Of a DNA stretch of 64,000 nt, positions 21,354 through 29,733 are shown piece after piece. Below the pieces are notes generated by a model, which was given only the letters and a program-made list of their open reading frames with translations, ran no database searches and was not told the origin of the DNA. Source of the stretch: Teredinibacter turnerae (GTDB lineage: Bacteria > Pseudomonadota > Gammaproteobacteria > Pseudomonadales > Cellvibrionaceae); assembly GCF_037935975.1 (NCBI RefSeq), contig NZ_CP149817.1, positions 3,286,001 through 3,350,000 on the forward strand, in the 5' to 3' direction. A program made the position numbers and the translations under genes. Within the stretch, counting starts at the first letter, position 1. Each line of letters opens with the position of its first letter.

Positions 21354-24300
21354 TTACACCGCCGCCAGTTCAGCCGCTTCCTCAACATCCACTGTCACCA
21401 TGCGTGATACACCCGGTTCGTGCATCGTCACCCCCATCAGCTGATGCGCCATTTCCATCGCAATTTTATTGTGGGTGATATAGATAAACTGCACCTGACT
21501 CGACATTTCTTCCACCATGCGGGCATAGCGCCCCACATTGGCGTCATCGAGTGGCGCATCCACTTCGTCCAACATACAAAAAGGCGCAGGATTTAGGCGG
21601 AATATGGAGAACACAAGCGCGATAGCTGTGAGCGCTTTTTCACCACCAGACAACAAGTGAATGGTACTGTTTTTCTTACCTGGCGGCCGCGCCATGATTG
21701 CGATACCGGTATCGAGCATATCTTCACCGGTGAGTTCGAGGTAAGCGTGCCCACCGCCAAATACTTTGGGAAACAGCTCCTGTAAACCGCTGTTAATCTG
21801 ATCGAATGTCTCTTTGAAGCGGGTTCGGGTTTCGCGATCGATTTTCTTGATTGCGTTTTCGAGCGTTTCCAACGCTTCCCGCAGGTCTTCGTTCTGAGCA
21901 TCCAGGTAGGTTTTGCGTTCCGATTCCGCTTTATACTCGTCAATGGCGGCCAGGTTAATTGGGCCAAGGCGGCTGATACGGTTGCCTATTTTACCCAGCG
22001 CCTCCTCCAGATCAGAGATGGTGTCCCCTTCCTGCAGGTTCTCCAGCAACGCCTCCAGATCAAATTCCATTTCAGTGAGCTGCTGCACCAAGCCCTGCTG
22101 CTGAACTTGCAGTGTTTGCGCGTCGAGACGCGCAGATTCCAGACTTGTGCGCAACTCACCGATGTGACTCTCAAATGCGTGCCGGGCTTTTTCAGCTTCT
22201 CTCAGCTCGGCTTCCACTTGCTCTACCGCACGGCGGGATTCACCCATCTCAGCCTCAACCGCAATACGCTTCTCGAGATAGGCTTCCAACTCAAGCTTCT
22301 GCTCTTCGACTGGCTCGCGCGTCTCTTCCAGAGCCATCCGCAGAGTTTCCCTGCGCTCGAGCATCCGGGCCATTTGGTCCTGCAACCGCTGGATACCCTG
22401 ACGGGTCGCCTCTACTTGCGTTTTCAATGACTGATGTCGCATCGCCAACTCGTGCGATCGGTCCTTATCGTGGCGAGCTTTCTGACGCGCACTGTCCAAC
22501 CGCCCCCGAATATCATCGCGCCGACGCATCAGGGTTTCGCGTTTTTCAGTGTCTTCTTCCATGGCGAGAATCGCTTCTTGCAACAGCGTGCGTGCATCTA
22601 CCAGGTTGGCACCTTCAGCATCCATTTGGGTGCGCGCATCCTGAATGTCCCGCTGCGCACGCTGACGCCCCTCGAGTACCTGCTCAACTTTGGCTTTCTT
22701 ACTGCCAAGTGCCGTTTTTAATTCAGTGAACTTCCGGTTTTGCTGATCGACATCCTTACGCAAGGTTTCCCGCTTTTCTTCCGCATTGCGCAGCTGTTCC
22801 CGGCTTTGTTCCAGGCCTTCGGTCACCTCTTCAAGCTGGGACTCGAGAATGCCAATATGCTCTGCCAGAGACTCCAGCTCCTGCTGTCGGGCAATGACAC
22901 CGGCGGCGCCATCGGTATCCTTCGCGACTTTTAACCAATTGCTGCCCAGCCAGATCCCGTCCCGCGTAACAACCGACTCAGCGGCAGTAAGTTGGGAACG
23001 TTTTGCCAGTGCCGCGGCCAGATCGTCAGCGACATAAATGCCAGCCAGCAAGCCATTCAGATTGACTGCTGAACGTACCTTGCCAGCCAGATCACCGGTA
23101 CCGCCAGGCACTGATGCTTCGCTATCGAGAAGCACCAGTTCGCCTTTATTAAATTGTGCCAACGCGTCTGAGAGGCTATCCAGCGAACGTTGCGCACAAA
23201 CGGCTTGCAGGGACGCTCCCAACACCGTTTCGACAGCCATTTCCCAGCCGGGCTCCACCTCCAGGTTCTCGCCCAAACGCTGTAAGCCGCTGAGTTCATG
23301 GCTTTCCAGCCAGGCCGTGGTTTCACCGTCACTATCTGTCAGTGCTGCTTGCTGGAGGGTCTCGAGGGACGCGTGGCGCCCACGCGCCGCCTGTAATTCC
23401 GAGCGCAGCTGATCCCTTTGCTCGGTAAAACTGTGCTGGGCGTCGCGCGCGGTGGTAACGGTTTCTGAGACGGTTTCCAACTCGAGCTTACTGTCTTCAA
23501 TGGTCAGCTCAAGTGTCGCTACCTCTTCATCCATCATCTCGATTTCTTCGCGCGAGTCGCCAATGTCGAGGTTGTCGCGCTCCTTTTCGAGCCGCTCTAT
23601 CCTTTCTAGCAATCGCGTTTGCACCTGCTCCAGGTATTTAATGCGCGATTGCTGGACTTCCGCCTGCTGGCGCGGCGCAGCAGCATGCTGGTTAAACTGA
23701 TCCCACTCCAGCTGCCACTCTTGCATGGCCTCTTCCGCCTCAGCCAGAATATTGGCCGACTCTTCTTCGTTGAGCTGAATATCTTCCAACTCCGGCTGAA
23801 TCTCCAGCAACTCGGCTTCCCAACCTTCCGCTTTCGCCGCATCGGCTGCCAGATGTTCCTCTGCCTCCTGACAGTCGCGGTTGTTTTGCTCGATATCGAC
23901 CTGCAATTGCCTGTCGCGCTCTTCGGCGTGCTTGATGGTTTGTTCGACACGGGTTATATCGGAGCCGATAGCGTAAAATCGGCCCTGAATTTCGCTGAAA
24001 GCATCACTTTTCTCAGTAAATGCTTCGCGAAACTTTTCGATTGACGAATCGACACGCACCTGCTCGGTCACCTGAGCTTCAACCTTCAACTCCAGTTCGC
24101 GTATCTGCCCGCTTTTTGTTTCAGCCTTGTCGTGCAGATTCTGGTATTTGCGCGCTTGCAGCCGGGCTTTTACCTGCCGCTCTTCTTCTTTGTATTCAGT
24201 ATATTTTTCTGCAGCTTGCGCCTGACGTTGCAGGCGGGATAATTGCCTGTCCAACTCTTCGCGAATATCGGTTAATCGCTCAAGGTTTTCGTGAGTACGG

Positions 24301-24854
24301 CGCATCCGGTTTTCGGTGTCGCGGCGACGCTCTTTATACTTGGATATACCGGCCGCCTCTTCCACATAAACCCGCAATTCTTCGGGCTTTGCCTCGATAA
24401 GGCGCGAAATCATGCCTTGCTCAATAATGGCGTAACTGCGCGGGCCAAGGCCGGTGCCAAGGAAAATATCGGTGATGTCTCGACGACGACACTTGTTGCC
24501 GTTCAAATAGTAAAAATTCTGGCTTTCGCGGGTAACTTTACGCTTAACCGATATTTCGTTGTAGCCGGCAAACTCACCGCGAATGGTGCCATCGCTATTG
24601 TCGAACACCAGCTCAATAGACGCTTGCCCGACGGGTTTACGGCTGCCGGAACCGTTAAAAATAACGTCGGTCATCGCCTCACCACGCAGGTTTTTTGCCG
24701 ATGACTCTCCCATTACCCAGCGCACAGCGTCGATAATATTCGACTTACCACAGCCGTTCGGGCCCACCACCGCACACAGGTTGCTCGGGAAAGTCACCGT
24801 GGTGGGGTCGACAAAGGATTTAAACCCAGCCAGTTTGATACATTTCAGACGCAT
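21354..24854 (-). CDS. smc: Chromosome partition protein Smc
   Basis: A 1,166-residue SMC ATPase of chromosome organisation. Walker A (VVGPNGCGKSNIIDAV, Lys37), two long coiled coils separated by a hinge (about 500-660), the ABC signature LSGGEKALTAIAL and Walker B FCMLDEVDAPLDD are all present. I chose ATG 24854, giving MRLKCIKLAGFKSFVDPTT, the usual SMC N-terminus; the upstream ATG at 24899 would add 15 residues not seen in the family. It heads the smc-zipA-ligA cluster. Confidence 0.97.
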   Translation of the reverse strand: MRLKCIKLAGFKSFVDPTTVTFPSNLCAVVGPNGCGKSNIIDAVRWVMGESSAKNLRGEAMTDVIFNGSGSRKPVGQASIELVFDNSDGTIRGEFAGYNEISVKRKVTRESQNFYYLNGNKCRRRDITDIFLGTGLGPRSYAIIEQGMISRLIEAKPEELRVYVEEAAGISKYKERRRDTENRMRRTHENLERLTDIREELDRQLSRLQRQAQAAEKYTEYKEEERQVKARLQARKYQNLHDKAETKSGQIRELELKVEAQVTEQVRVDSSIEKFREAFTEKSDAFSEIQGRFYAIGSDITRVEQTIKHAEERDRQLQVDIEQNNRDCQEAEEHLAADAAKAEGWEAELLEIQPELEDIQLNEEESANILAEAEEAMQEWQLEWDQFNQHAAAPRQQAEVQQSRIKYLEQVQTRLLERIERLEKERDNLDIGDSREEIEMMDEEVATLELTIEDSKLELETVSETVTTARDAQHSFTEQRDQLRSELQAARGRHASLETLQQAALTDSDGETTAWLESHELSGLQRLGENLEVEPGWEMAVETVLGASLQAVCAQRSLDSLSDALAQFNKGELVLLDSEASVPGGTGDLAGKVRSAVNLNGLLAGIYVADDLAAALAKRSQLTAAESVVTRDGIWLGSNWLKVAKDTDGAAGVIARQQELESLAEHIGILESQLEEVTEGLEQSREQLRNAEEKRETLRKDVDQQNRKFTELKTALGSKKAKVEQVLEGRQRAQRDIQDARTQMDAEGANLVDARTLLQEAILAMEEDTEKRETLMRRRDDIRGRLDSARQKARHDKDRSHELAMRHQSLKTQVEATRQGIQRLQDQMARMLERRETLRMALEETREPVEEQKLELEAYLEKRIAVEAEMGESRRAVEQVEAELREAEKARHAFESHIGELRTSLESARLDAQTLQVQQQGLVQQLTEMEFDLEALLENLQEGDTISDLEEALGKIGNRISRLGPINLAAIDEYKAESERKTYLDAQNEDLREALETLENAIKKIDRETRTRFKETFDQINSGLQELFPKVFGGGHAYLELTGEDMLDTGIAIMARPPGKKNSTIHLLSGGEKALTAIALVFSIFRLNPAPFCMLDEVDAPLDDANVGRYARMVEEMSSQVQFIYITHNKIAMEMAHQLMGVTMHEPGVSRMVTVDVEEAAELAAV

Positions 24855-24974
24855 AACGTTAGGAAACCTGCAAAAACTCGAAAGACGCTCGTCATTCACC
24901 GAGGAAAACGGACGATTCTACACAGTTAACAGTGTGGAAGCATTAGCAAGATAGGAATTTTTAACGCCAACTGT

Positions 24975-25003
24975 GCCCGACTTTCTCTTTTATTTTCGGG
25001 CAC
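24975..25003. other. Inverted repeat between ccmI and smc
   Basis: GTGCCCGA pairs with TCGGGCAC across a ~13-base T-rich loop, in the gap between the ccmI stop (25028) and the smc start. There is no T-run after it on the minus strand, so it is at most a weak terminator or attenuator. Confidence 0.35.
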
Positions 25004-25027
25004 TTAGAAGGCAAAGTGCCAGTAAAA

Positions 25028-26296
25028 TCAGGGAATCTGCTCGCTAATTTTCAGCACCACGGCATTTTTCTGCTCAGCAACAATTATAGGCCCTTCGCTG
25101 GCCTGCCAATCGCCGGACTGGGGAATCGCACTTCCAGAGCCGGTGATGCGCGCCACTATTTCCACTTGTGGAAAACTGGTGAGATCCATTCCCGGCGCCA
25201 TGGCCGCAGACTTGTCCAACACAATTTGTATAGGCAGATCAGCCACCGTCAGCTTTTTGATCGCCAGTGGCATTTTCGGACCTTGCCAGGCTCGCGCATA
25301 GATAAAAACCTGGTCCTCTGGTGAGGGGCTCACAACATTGTCGTCGAAACTAACTGACACAGTGATTTTCGGGTTGGCGACGGCGGCCCCACCGGATTTG
25401 CGCGCTTTACCCCCGGACTTTTCCAGCGCAACCTGGGCGCGGGCGATACCGGAGGTCAGCGCTTTTGAAGCGGCGGATGCTGGATCCAGTTGCTTTACCG
25501 CCAACGACCAGTGATCGATCGCCTCCTGGTAAGCCCCGGACTGGAAAGCCTCCACCCCGGCGAGCCCGAGAGCGGTAGGCATATTCGGGTTGAGTTGCAG
25601 TGCCAGCTGGGTGTTTTTGCTCACTTCTGGCGTAATGGTATTGCCAGCGCGCATAAACAGTGCCTGAGCCAACTCTGCGATAACCTGCGGTGCGTTTGGC
25701 TCCAGCTCGAGCACGCGTCGGTAGGCGCGCACAGCTTCATCGTAATCGCCCAGTTCGCCAGCAACTGCGCCGAGCAAATACCAGTTCTGACTATTATCCG
25801 GGCGCGATTCCAGGCGATCCTGAAGCTCGCCGATAAGCTCCTCGCCTATAGCATTGGCTTCTTCGATTGAACCACTATCCACACGAGCCATCGCCAAACG
25901 GTAGATCTCCCAGTCGGTTTTCGCGCCAACCATACTGTAGATACCCAGCGCCAATAGTGGTACAGCCAGAACCAGCGCCAACACCGGCAAACGGCTGCGA
26001 AAACTTGCAATAATTGGCTTATCGGAATTGATAGTAATTGACTCGTTATCTGCAACCAGGGTGCGCTCGAGATCGACTTTCAGCTCTTCCAGCTCAGATT
26101 CACCTATTTCGCCCCGGGAGTGAGTTTCCTCAAGATCTTTCACATGCTCCAAAAAAACATCTTGGTTGACATCAGCACGCGCATCCTGCAACAGCTCTTT
26201 TTTCTTTTCACGACGCACAAAGACGGTCGGCCACAAGATAAATACGGCAGCCAAAGCGCTCAGCGCCAAAAAACCCTGCCAAAATGCTATTTCCAC
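25028..26296 (-). CDS. ccmI: Cytochrome c biogenesis protein CcmI (TPR apocytochrome chaperone)
   Basis: A 422-residue inner-membrane protein of System I cytochrome c maturation. The N-terminal region has two hydrophobic helices flanking a charged segment (residues ~5-25 and ~98-118). A TPR block follows (about 140-290, including WYLLGAVAGELGDYDEAVRAYRRVLELEPNAPQ), and then a C-terminal beta domain with ITVSVSFDDNVV. CcmI holds the apocytochrome for the CcmFH haem ligation complex. It follows ccmH by 47 bp but both are separated by ~6.3 kb from ccmABCDEFG. Confidence 0.93.
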   Translation of the reverse strand: MEIAFWQGFLALSALAAVFILWPTVFVRREKKKELLQDARADVNQDVFLEHVKDLEETHSRGEIGESELEELKVDLERTLVADNESITINSDKPIIASFRSRLPVLALVLAVPLLALGIYSMVGAKTDWEIYRLAMARVDSGSIEEANAIGEELIGELQDRLESRPDNSQNWYLLGAVAGELGDYDEAVRAYRRVLELEPNAPQVIAELAQALFMRAGNTITPEVSKNTQLALQLNPNMPTALGLAGVEAFQSGAYQEAIDHWSLAVKQLDPASAASKALTSGIARAQVALEKSGGKARKSGGAAVANPKITVSVSFDDNVVSPSPEDQVFIYARAWQGPKMPLAIKKLTVADLPIQIVLDKSAAMAPGMDLTSFPQVEIVARITGSGSAIPQSGDWQASEGPIIVAEQKNAVVLKISEQIP

Positions 26297-26343
26297 GAAA
26301 TTCCCCTATTTCCCCAACTCGCTTATTATTCCGACGGCGGTCA

Positions 26344-26841
26344 TTATTGCGGATCATACCCGCGGTGCGTCGTATCTTCTTCAGAATAGTCTTCAACAGC
26401 GTGCTGCTCTGCGCCCTCGACTGCTGCAGCCAACTTTCGCCGCTGAAACACTGTGAACAGAAAAACAGCTAAACCGACCACGGCCATTGCTAAAGGCCCC
26501 CACCATAACACGAGCGTATTGCTCTGCACTGGCGGGCGATACAGCACAAAATCGCCGTAGCGATTGACCATATATTCCTTTATCTGTTCATTAGATTGTC
26601 CCTCGCCGACCATGCGCGCAACTTGGTTACGCAGGTCCACAGCAATTTCCGAGTTTGAATCAGAGAGATTTTGATTCTGGCATTTCGGACACCGCAGCTC
26701 GTGCACCAACCCTTGGTAGCGGGCCAGCTCCTGCTCACTGTCAAATTCAACAGCCCCAATGGACGCCAGCACTTTAGCGCTCAACGCCAGACAAACAACA
26801 ATGCACAGAGAAAACAGATTTTTCACAGGGCGCCCCTTCAT
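26344..26841 (-). CDS. ccmH: Cytochrome c-type biogenesis protein CcmH
   Basis: A 165-residue thiol-disulfide protein with an N-terminal signal/anchor (residues ~8-26), the essential LRCPKCQNQNL motif at about residue 50, and a C-terminal membrane helix (about 113-132) followed by a charged tail. CcmH reduces the apocytochrome CXXCH motif and works with CcmF and CcmI. It is the short form (no fused CcmI). A TGGTATAAT extended -10 lies about 40 bp upstream, consistent with its own promoter after separation from the main ccm operon. Confidence 0.94.
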   Translation of the reverse strand: MKGRPVKNLFSLCIVVCLALSAKVLASIGAVEFDSEQELARYQGLVHELRCPKCQNQNLSDSNSEIAVDLRNQVARMVGEGQSNEQIKEYMVNRYGDFVLYRPPVQSNTLVLWWGPLAMAVVGLAVFLFTVFQRRKLAAAVEGAEQHAVEDYSEEDTTHRGYDPQ

Positions 26842-26880
26842 TAAGGTTTCTATACCTTTATAGTCAATTTATGCGGCGCG

Positions 26881-26889
26881 ATTATACCA
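26881..26889 (-). promoter_or_regulatory. Candidate extended -10 promoter for ccmHI
   Basis: On the minus strand the sequence reads TGGTATAAT, an extended -10 (TGn-TATAAT). The -35 region is poor, as is common with extended -10 promoters. The predicted start would lie about 30-35 bp before the ccmH ATG, in the divergent gap shared with the tRNA locus. Confidence 0.5.
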
Positions 26890-27005
26890 ATGCAGCTACA
26901 AGTTTAAGCAAACTCATCGGCAAGACTCAGCATTCCCCCGCCAGCCGGTCAGCAGACGGCTATGCGTCGCGCCATCGAACCAACATAAAAATGTCAAAAA
27001 AACTG

Positions 27006-27033
27006 TTGACCGCCATTAAAGAATCATTACAAT
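27006..27033 (+). promoter_or_regulatory. Promoter of first tRNA-Val/Asp operon
   Basis: TTGACC, a 16-bp spacer and TACAAT lie 14 bp upstream of tRNA-Val. The GC-rich discriminator GGCGACC directly after the -10 is typical of stable-RNA promoters under stringent control. The second copy at 27822 keeps the same hexamers and spacing. Confidence 0.8.
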
Positions 27034-27046
27034 GGCGACCTCTTTC

Positions 27047-27122
27047 GGGTGGTTAGCTCAGTTGGGAGAGCGACGGCCTTACAAGCCGTAGGTCACAGGT
27101 TCGACCCCTGTACCACCCACCA
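27047..27122 (+). tRNA. tRNA-Val (anticodon TAC), copy 1
   Basis: Complete cloverleaf: acceptor GGGTGGT/ACCACCC, D arm GCTC..GAGC, anticodon stem ACGGC/GCCGT around loop CTTACAA (anticodon TAC, reading Val codons), T arm ACAGG-TTCGACC-CCTGT, discriminator A and encoded CCA at 27120-27122. Confidence 0.97.
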
Positions 27123-27151
27123 AATTCTCAAGCTCTGCTAGAGAATACTGC

Positions 27152-27228
27152 GGCCCGGTAGTTCAGTTGGTTAGAATGCCGGCCTGTCACGCCGGAGGTC
27201 GAGGGTTCAAGTCCCTTCCGGGTCGCCA
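27152..27228 (+). tRNA. tRNA-Asp (anticodon GTC), copy 1
   Basis: Complete cloverleaf with acceptor GGCCCGG/CCGGGTC (one G-U pair), anticodon loop CTGTCAC (anticodon GTC), T arm GAGGG-TTCAAGT-CCCTT and encoded CCA at 27226-27228. It is 29 bp from tRNA-Val in one operon. Confidence 0.97.
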
Positions 27229-27273
27229 CATACAAAAAAGCCCCGCTCGTAAGAGTGGGGCTTTTTTGTATGT
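27228..27273. terminator. Strong bidirectional terminator after tRNA operon copy 1
   Basis: A 21-nt arm (27228-27248) pairs with 27253-27273 across a GTAA loop with a single G-U pair; A6 and T6 tracts flank a GCCCC/GGGGC core. The first paired base is the last A of the tRNA CCA end. Confidence 0.93.
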
Positions 27274-27609
27274 GCTATTTTTGTAGGGCTGACTCAATAC
27301 GCAGGGTTCACTAAATTGCCCACGCAATTTAGGACGACCTTTAGTCGCGCCTCTCCGTAACGGAAAGGGTGAGCGCCACAGGCGCGAATCAACTCCCTTC
27401 CGTCCACACCCAATATCCGGTCTAGATCGCTCGCAAGAGTGGGGCTTTTTTGTATGTGCCATTTTTGTAGAGCTGCCTCAGTACGCCGGGTTCACTATAT
27501 TGCCAACGCAATTTTGCGACCTTTAGTCGCGCCTCTCCGTAACGGAAGGGTGAGTGCCGCAGGCGCGAACCAACTCCCTTCCGTCCACAGCCAATATCCG
27601 ATCTAAGCC
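27245..27609. repeat. Structured tandem repeat, units 1-2 (184 and 181 bp)
   Basis: Two head-to-tail units start at 27245 and 27429, each at a CTCG(T/C)AAGAG loop with the right half of the tRNA terminator (GTGGGGCTTTTTTGTATGTG). Each unit then contains small hairpins: AAATTGC/GCAATTT, CGAC/GTCG (around CCTTTAG), TCCGT/ACGGA and GCGCC/GGCGC. Three further units follow the second tRNA copy. No coding potential is evident; antisense reading frames through the units are discussed under rejected items. Confidence 0.85.
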
Positions 27610-27647
27610 GCTCGCATGAGTGGTCATTTCACACGCAACATCCGCAG

Positions 27648-27686
27648 CAACTACCAACTACCAACTACCAACTACCAACTACCAAC
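27648..27686. repeat. Heptanucleotide microsatellite (CAACTAC)x5
   Basis: Five perfect CAACTAC copies (27648-27682) followed by CAAC. It lies between the first repeat block and the second tRNA operon. The surrounding 27610-27821 stretch has no convincing gene. Confidence 0.9.
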
Positions 27687-27821
27687 ACTTAGTGCATTAC
27701 TCCCTAGCCAAATTTCACCCACTCATCGACGAAAAAAGACCCAATCCAGCCGCATCTTGTACAGCTTCCGAACGCTAATACTAAAACATGAATTATTTTC
27801 ACCGTTTTAGCTTTTTCAGTG

Positions 27822-27849
27822 TTGACCACGCTGTAGGAATCATTACAAT
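27822..27849 (+). promoter_or_regulatory. Promoter of second tRNA-Val/Asp operon
   Basis: TTGACC, 16-bp spacer and TACAAT, identical in hexamers and spacing to the first copy. The spacer differs in its left half, whereas everything from GAATCAT to the tRNA is nearly identical, which places the left edge of the duplication near here. Confidence 0.8.
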
Positions 27850-27862
27850 GGCGCCCTCTTTC

Positions 27863-27938
27863 GGGTGGTTAGCTCAGTTGGGAGAGCGACGGCCTTACAA
27901 GCCGTAGGTCACAGGTTCGACCCCTGTACCACCCACCA
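27863..27938 (+). tRNA. tRNA-Val (anticodon TAC), copy 2
   Basis: Same 76-nt sequence as copy 1, offset by 816 bp, with the same TAC anticodon and encoded CCA. Confidence 0.97.
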
Positions 27939-27967
27939 AATTCTCAAGCTCTGCTGGAGAATACTGC

Positions 27968-28044
27968 GGCCCGGTAGTTCAGTTGGTTAGAATGCCGGCC
28001 TGTCACGCCGGAGGTCGAGGGTTCAAGTCCCTTCCGGGTCGCCA
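27968..28044 (+). tRNA. tRNA-Asp (anticodon GTC), copy 2
   Basis: Same 77-nt sequence as copy 1, offset by 816 bp. The 29-bp spacer to tRNA-Val differs from copy 1 by one base. Confidence 0.97.
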
Positions 28045-28089
28045 CATACAAAAAAGCCCCGCTCGTAAGAGTGGGGCTTTTTTGTATGT
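28044..28089. terminator. Strong bidirectional terminator after tRNA operon copy 2
   Basis: Same 21-nt paired arms, GTAA loop and T6 tract as the terminator after copy 1. Confidence 0.93.
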
Positions 28090-28624
28090 GCTATTTTTGT
28101 AGGACTGACTCAATACGCAGGGTTCACTAAATTGCCAACGCAATTTAGGACGACCTTTAGTCGCGTCTCTCTGTAACGGAACGGGTGAGCGCCACAGGCG
28201 CGAATCAACTCCCTTCCGTCCACACCCAACATCCAGTTTAGATCGCTCGCAAGAGTGGGGCTTTTTTGTATGTGCTATTTTGTAGGGCTGACTCAATACG
28301 CAGGGTTCACTAAATTGCCAACCGCAATTTTACGACCTTTAGTCGCGTCTCTCTGTAACGGAAGGGTGAGCGCCACAGGCGCGAATCAACTCCCTTCCGT
28401 CCACACCCAACATCCAGTTTAGATCGCTCGTAAGAGTGGGGCTTTTTTGTATGTGCTATTTTGCAGGGCTGACTCAATACGCAGGGTTCACTAAATTGCC
28501 AACGCGCAATTTTACGACCTTTAGTCGCGTCTCTTTAGTCACGGGACGTTAGTAACGGAAAAGGAGAGCACCGCAGACCTGAATCAACGTCCTTCCCATC
28601 TAAGCCCAACATGTAATTTAGATC
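28061..28624. repeat. Structured tandem repeat, units 3-5 (184, 181 and 199 bp)
   Basis: Three more units start at 28061, 28245 and 28426. Units 3 and 4 keep all the small hairpins; unit 5 has an insertion (about 28530-28545) and decays at its right end near 28620. Only the unit adjoining a tRNA has both arms of the terminator; internal units carry only the right half. Confidence 0.85.
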
Positions 28625-28789
28625 GCTGCACTGCAAGAGCTAGCTGCTACATTCCTTTATAGCCTTTACCAAACAATGGCCGCACTCACATTTTCCTTCG
28701 TTGATTGACCCTTGGAAACTTACGTGCCAAGATGCCTGAAAGTCCAGCGTTCCCTGCGATACGCGGAAGAGAAAGAACGGAATTATCAC

Positions 28790-29707
28790 ATGTATATCAA
28801 GGGTTTAGTCCAAGCATCCATCACTCGAACCGCTGGTGTGATGCTTATGCTGGCTCTCAGCCTTCCGGGAAATTCGGCGACAACACTCGCGCAATTCTGG
28901 GCTACCCCGATCAGCCCGGCGCGCGCCAGTTATGAAACTGCACTGGTGCAAGCCATTCTTGAGGCCACCAAAAGCCAGTACGGCCCTTACAAGCTCGAAG
29001 TAAAGTATTTGACGGTAAGCTTTGATCGCGGACGCCGCGCGGTAGCCCTGTCGGACGGCGTTAATTTTTTTGCAAACCCGCTCCAATTTAGCCACTTAGA
29101 GACGGACATCAACCTACAACTCATCGCTGAACCGCTAATGGAAGGGTTGTTGGGCTATCGCAGATTGATTGTACGCAAGGAAGACCTGCAGATGTTCACT
29201 GAGCTCAGCGACTTTTCGACCTTTGCAAAACTCCGTCCTGGACAGGCCACTGACTGGGCAGACAACGCCATATATCAGGAAAACCACCTGCCACTTGTTG
29301 AAGCAATCTCCCTGGAAAATCTGTTCAATATGCTCGAGCGCAAGAGGTTCGACTATTTACCACTGAGTATTGGTGAGGCGCCCCACCTGATGAAAGGGCT
29401 AGTCGAAACAGAAGAGAAGTTTGCGATAGTTCCAAACCTTGTGCTGTTCTACCCGTTTCCCGTTATGTTTCAGGTAAGCAAACAACACCCGGAACTGGTT
29501 ACCAGGCTTACCCAAGGATTAGAGCAGGTAAAAGCATCAGGGGAATACCAAACACTTTTGAAAACCCATTTCGCGAAGGAGCTGGAATTTTTAGCGAAAG
29601 GGGAATACAAGCTCATACACCTTTCAAACAAATCGGTAAAACAATTCGATTTAAATGAGCCGCGTTTGGCCAAGCCAACGACTTTTTATCGCTCCCCTCA
29701 ACTGTAG
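28790..29707 (+). CDS. Periplasmic solute-binding-protein-like protein
   Basis: A 305-residue exported protein. I chose ATG 28790, which starts a signal peptide (hydrophobic GVMLMLALSLPGNSA, cleavage near residue 30); ATG 28712 would add 26 residues before it. The mature protein resembles periplasmic substrate-binding proteins of the SBP_bac_3 type: two alpha/beta lobes with VEAISLENLFNMLERKRFDYLPLSIGEAPHLM and a C-terminal helix GLEQVKASGEYQTLLKTHFAKEL. No transport genes adjoin, so it is an orphan that could act as a sensor component. Convergent with phaZ. Confidence 0.7.
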   Translation: MYIKGLVQASITRTAGVMLMLALSLPGNSATTLAQFWATPISPARASYETALVQAILEATKSQYGPYKLEVKYLTVSFDRGRRAVALSDGVNFFANPLQFSHLETDINLQLIAEPLMEGLLGYRRLIVRKEDLQMFTELSDFSTFAKLRPGQATDWADNAIYQENHLPLVEAISLENLFNMLERKRFDYLPLSIGEAPHLMKGLVETEEKFAIVPNLVLFYPFPVMFQVSKQHPELVTRLTQGLEQVKASGEYQTLLKTHFAKELEFLAKGEYKLIHLSNKSVKQFDLNEPRLAKPTTFYRSPQL

Positions 29708-29710
29708 ATC

Positions 29711-29731
29711 AGGCGAGCCACAGGTTCGCCT
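29711..29731. terminator. Weak bidirectional hairpin between convergent genes
   Basis: AGGCGA pairs with TCGCCT across a nine-base loop in the 26 bp between the stop codons of the solute-binding-like gene and phaZ. No strong T-run. Confidence 0.3.
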
Positions 29732-29733
29732 CT

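Noticed and set aside
27187-27462. 91-residue minus-strand reading frame ending ...WRPGRDLNPRPPA through tRNA-Asp and a repeat unit
   Set aside because: It is the antisense of tRNA-Asp, its terminator and a structured repeat; this tail is a well-known artefact of frames reading through tRNA genes on the opposite strand.
27616-27810. 64-residue plus-strand frame with NYQLPTT repeats
   Set aside because: Produced by the CAACTAC heptamer array; no SD, no family and no continuity outside the repeat.
28003-28296. 97-residue minus-strand frame almost identical to the one at 27187
   Set aside because: Same antisense artefact from the duplicated copy; apparent conservation only reflects the DNA duplication.
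27245-28624. CRISPR array
   Set aside because: Units are 181-199 bp and nearly identical throughout; there are no short repeats with unique spacers and no cas genes.
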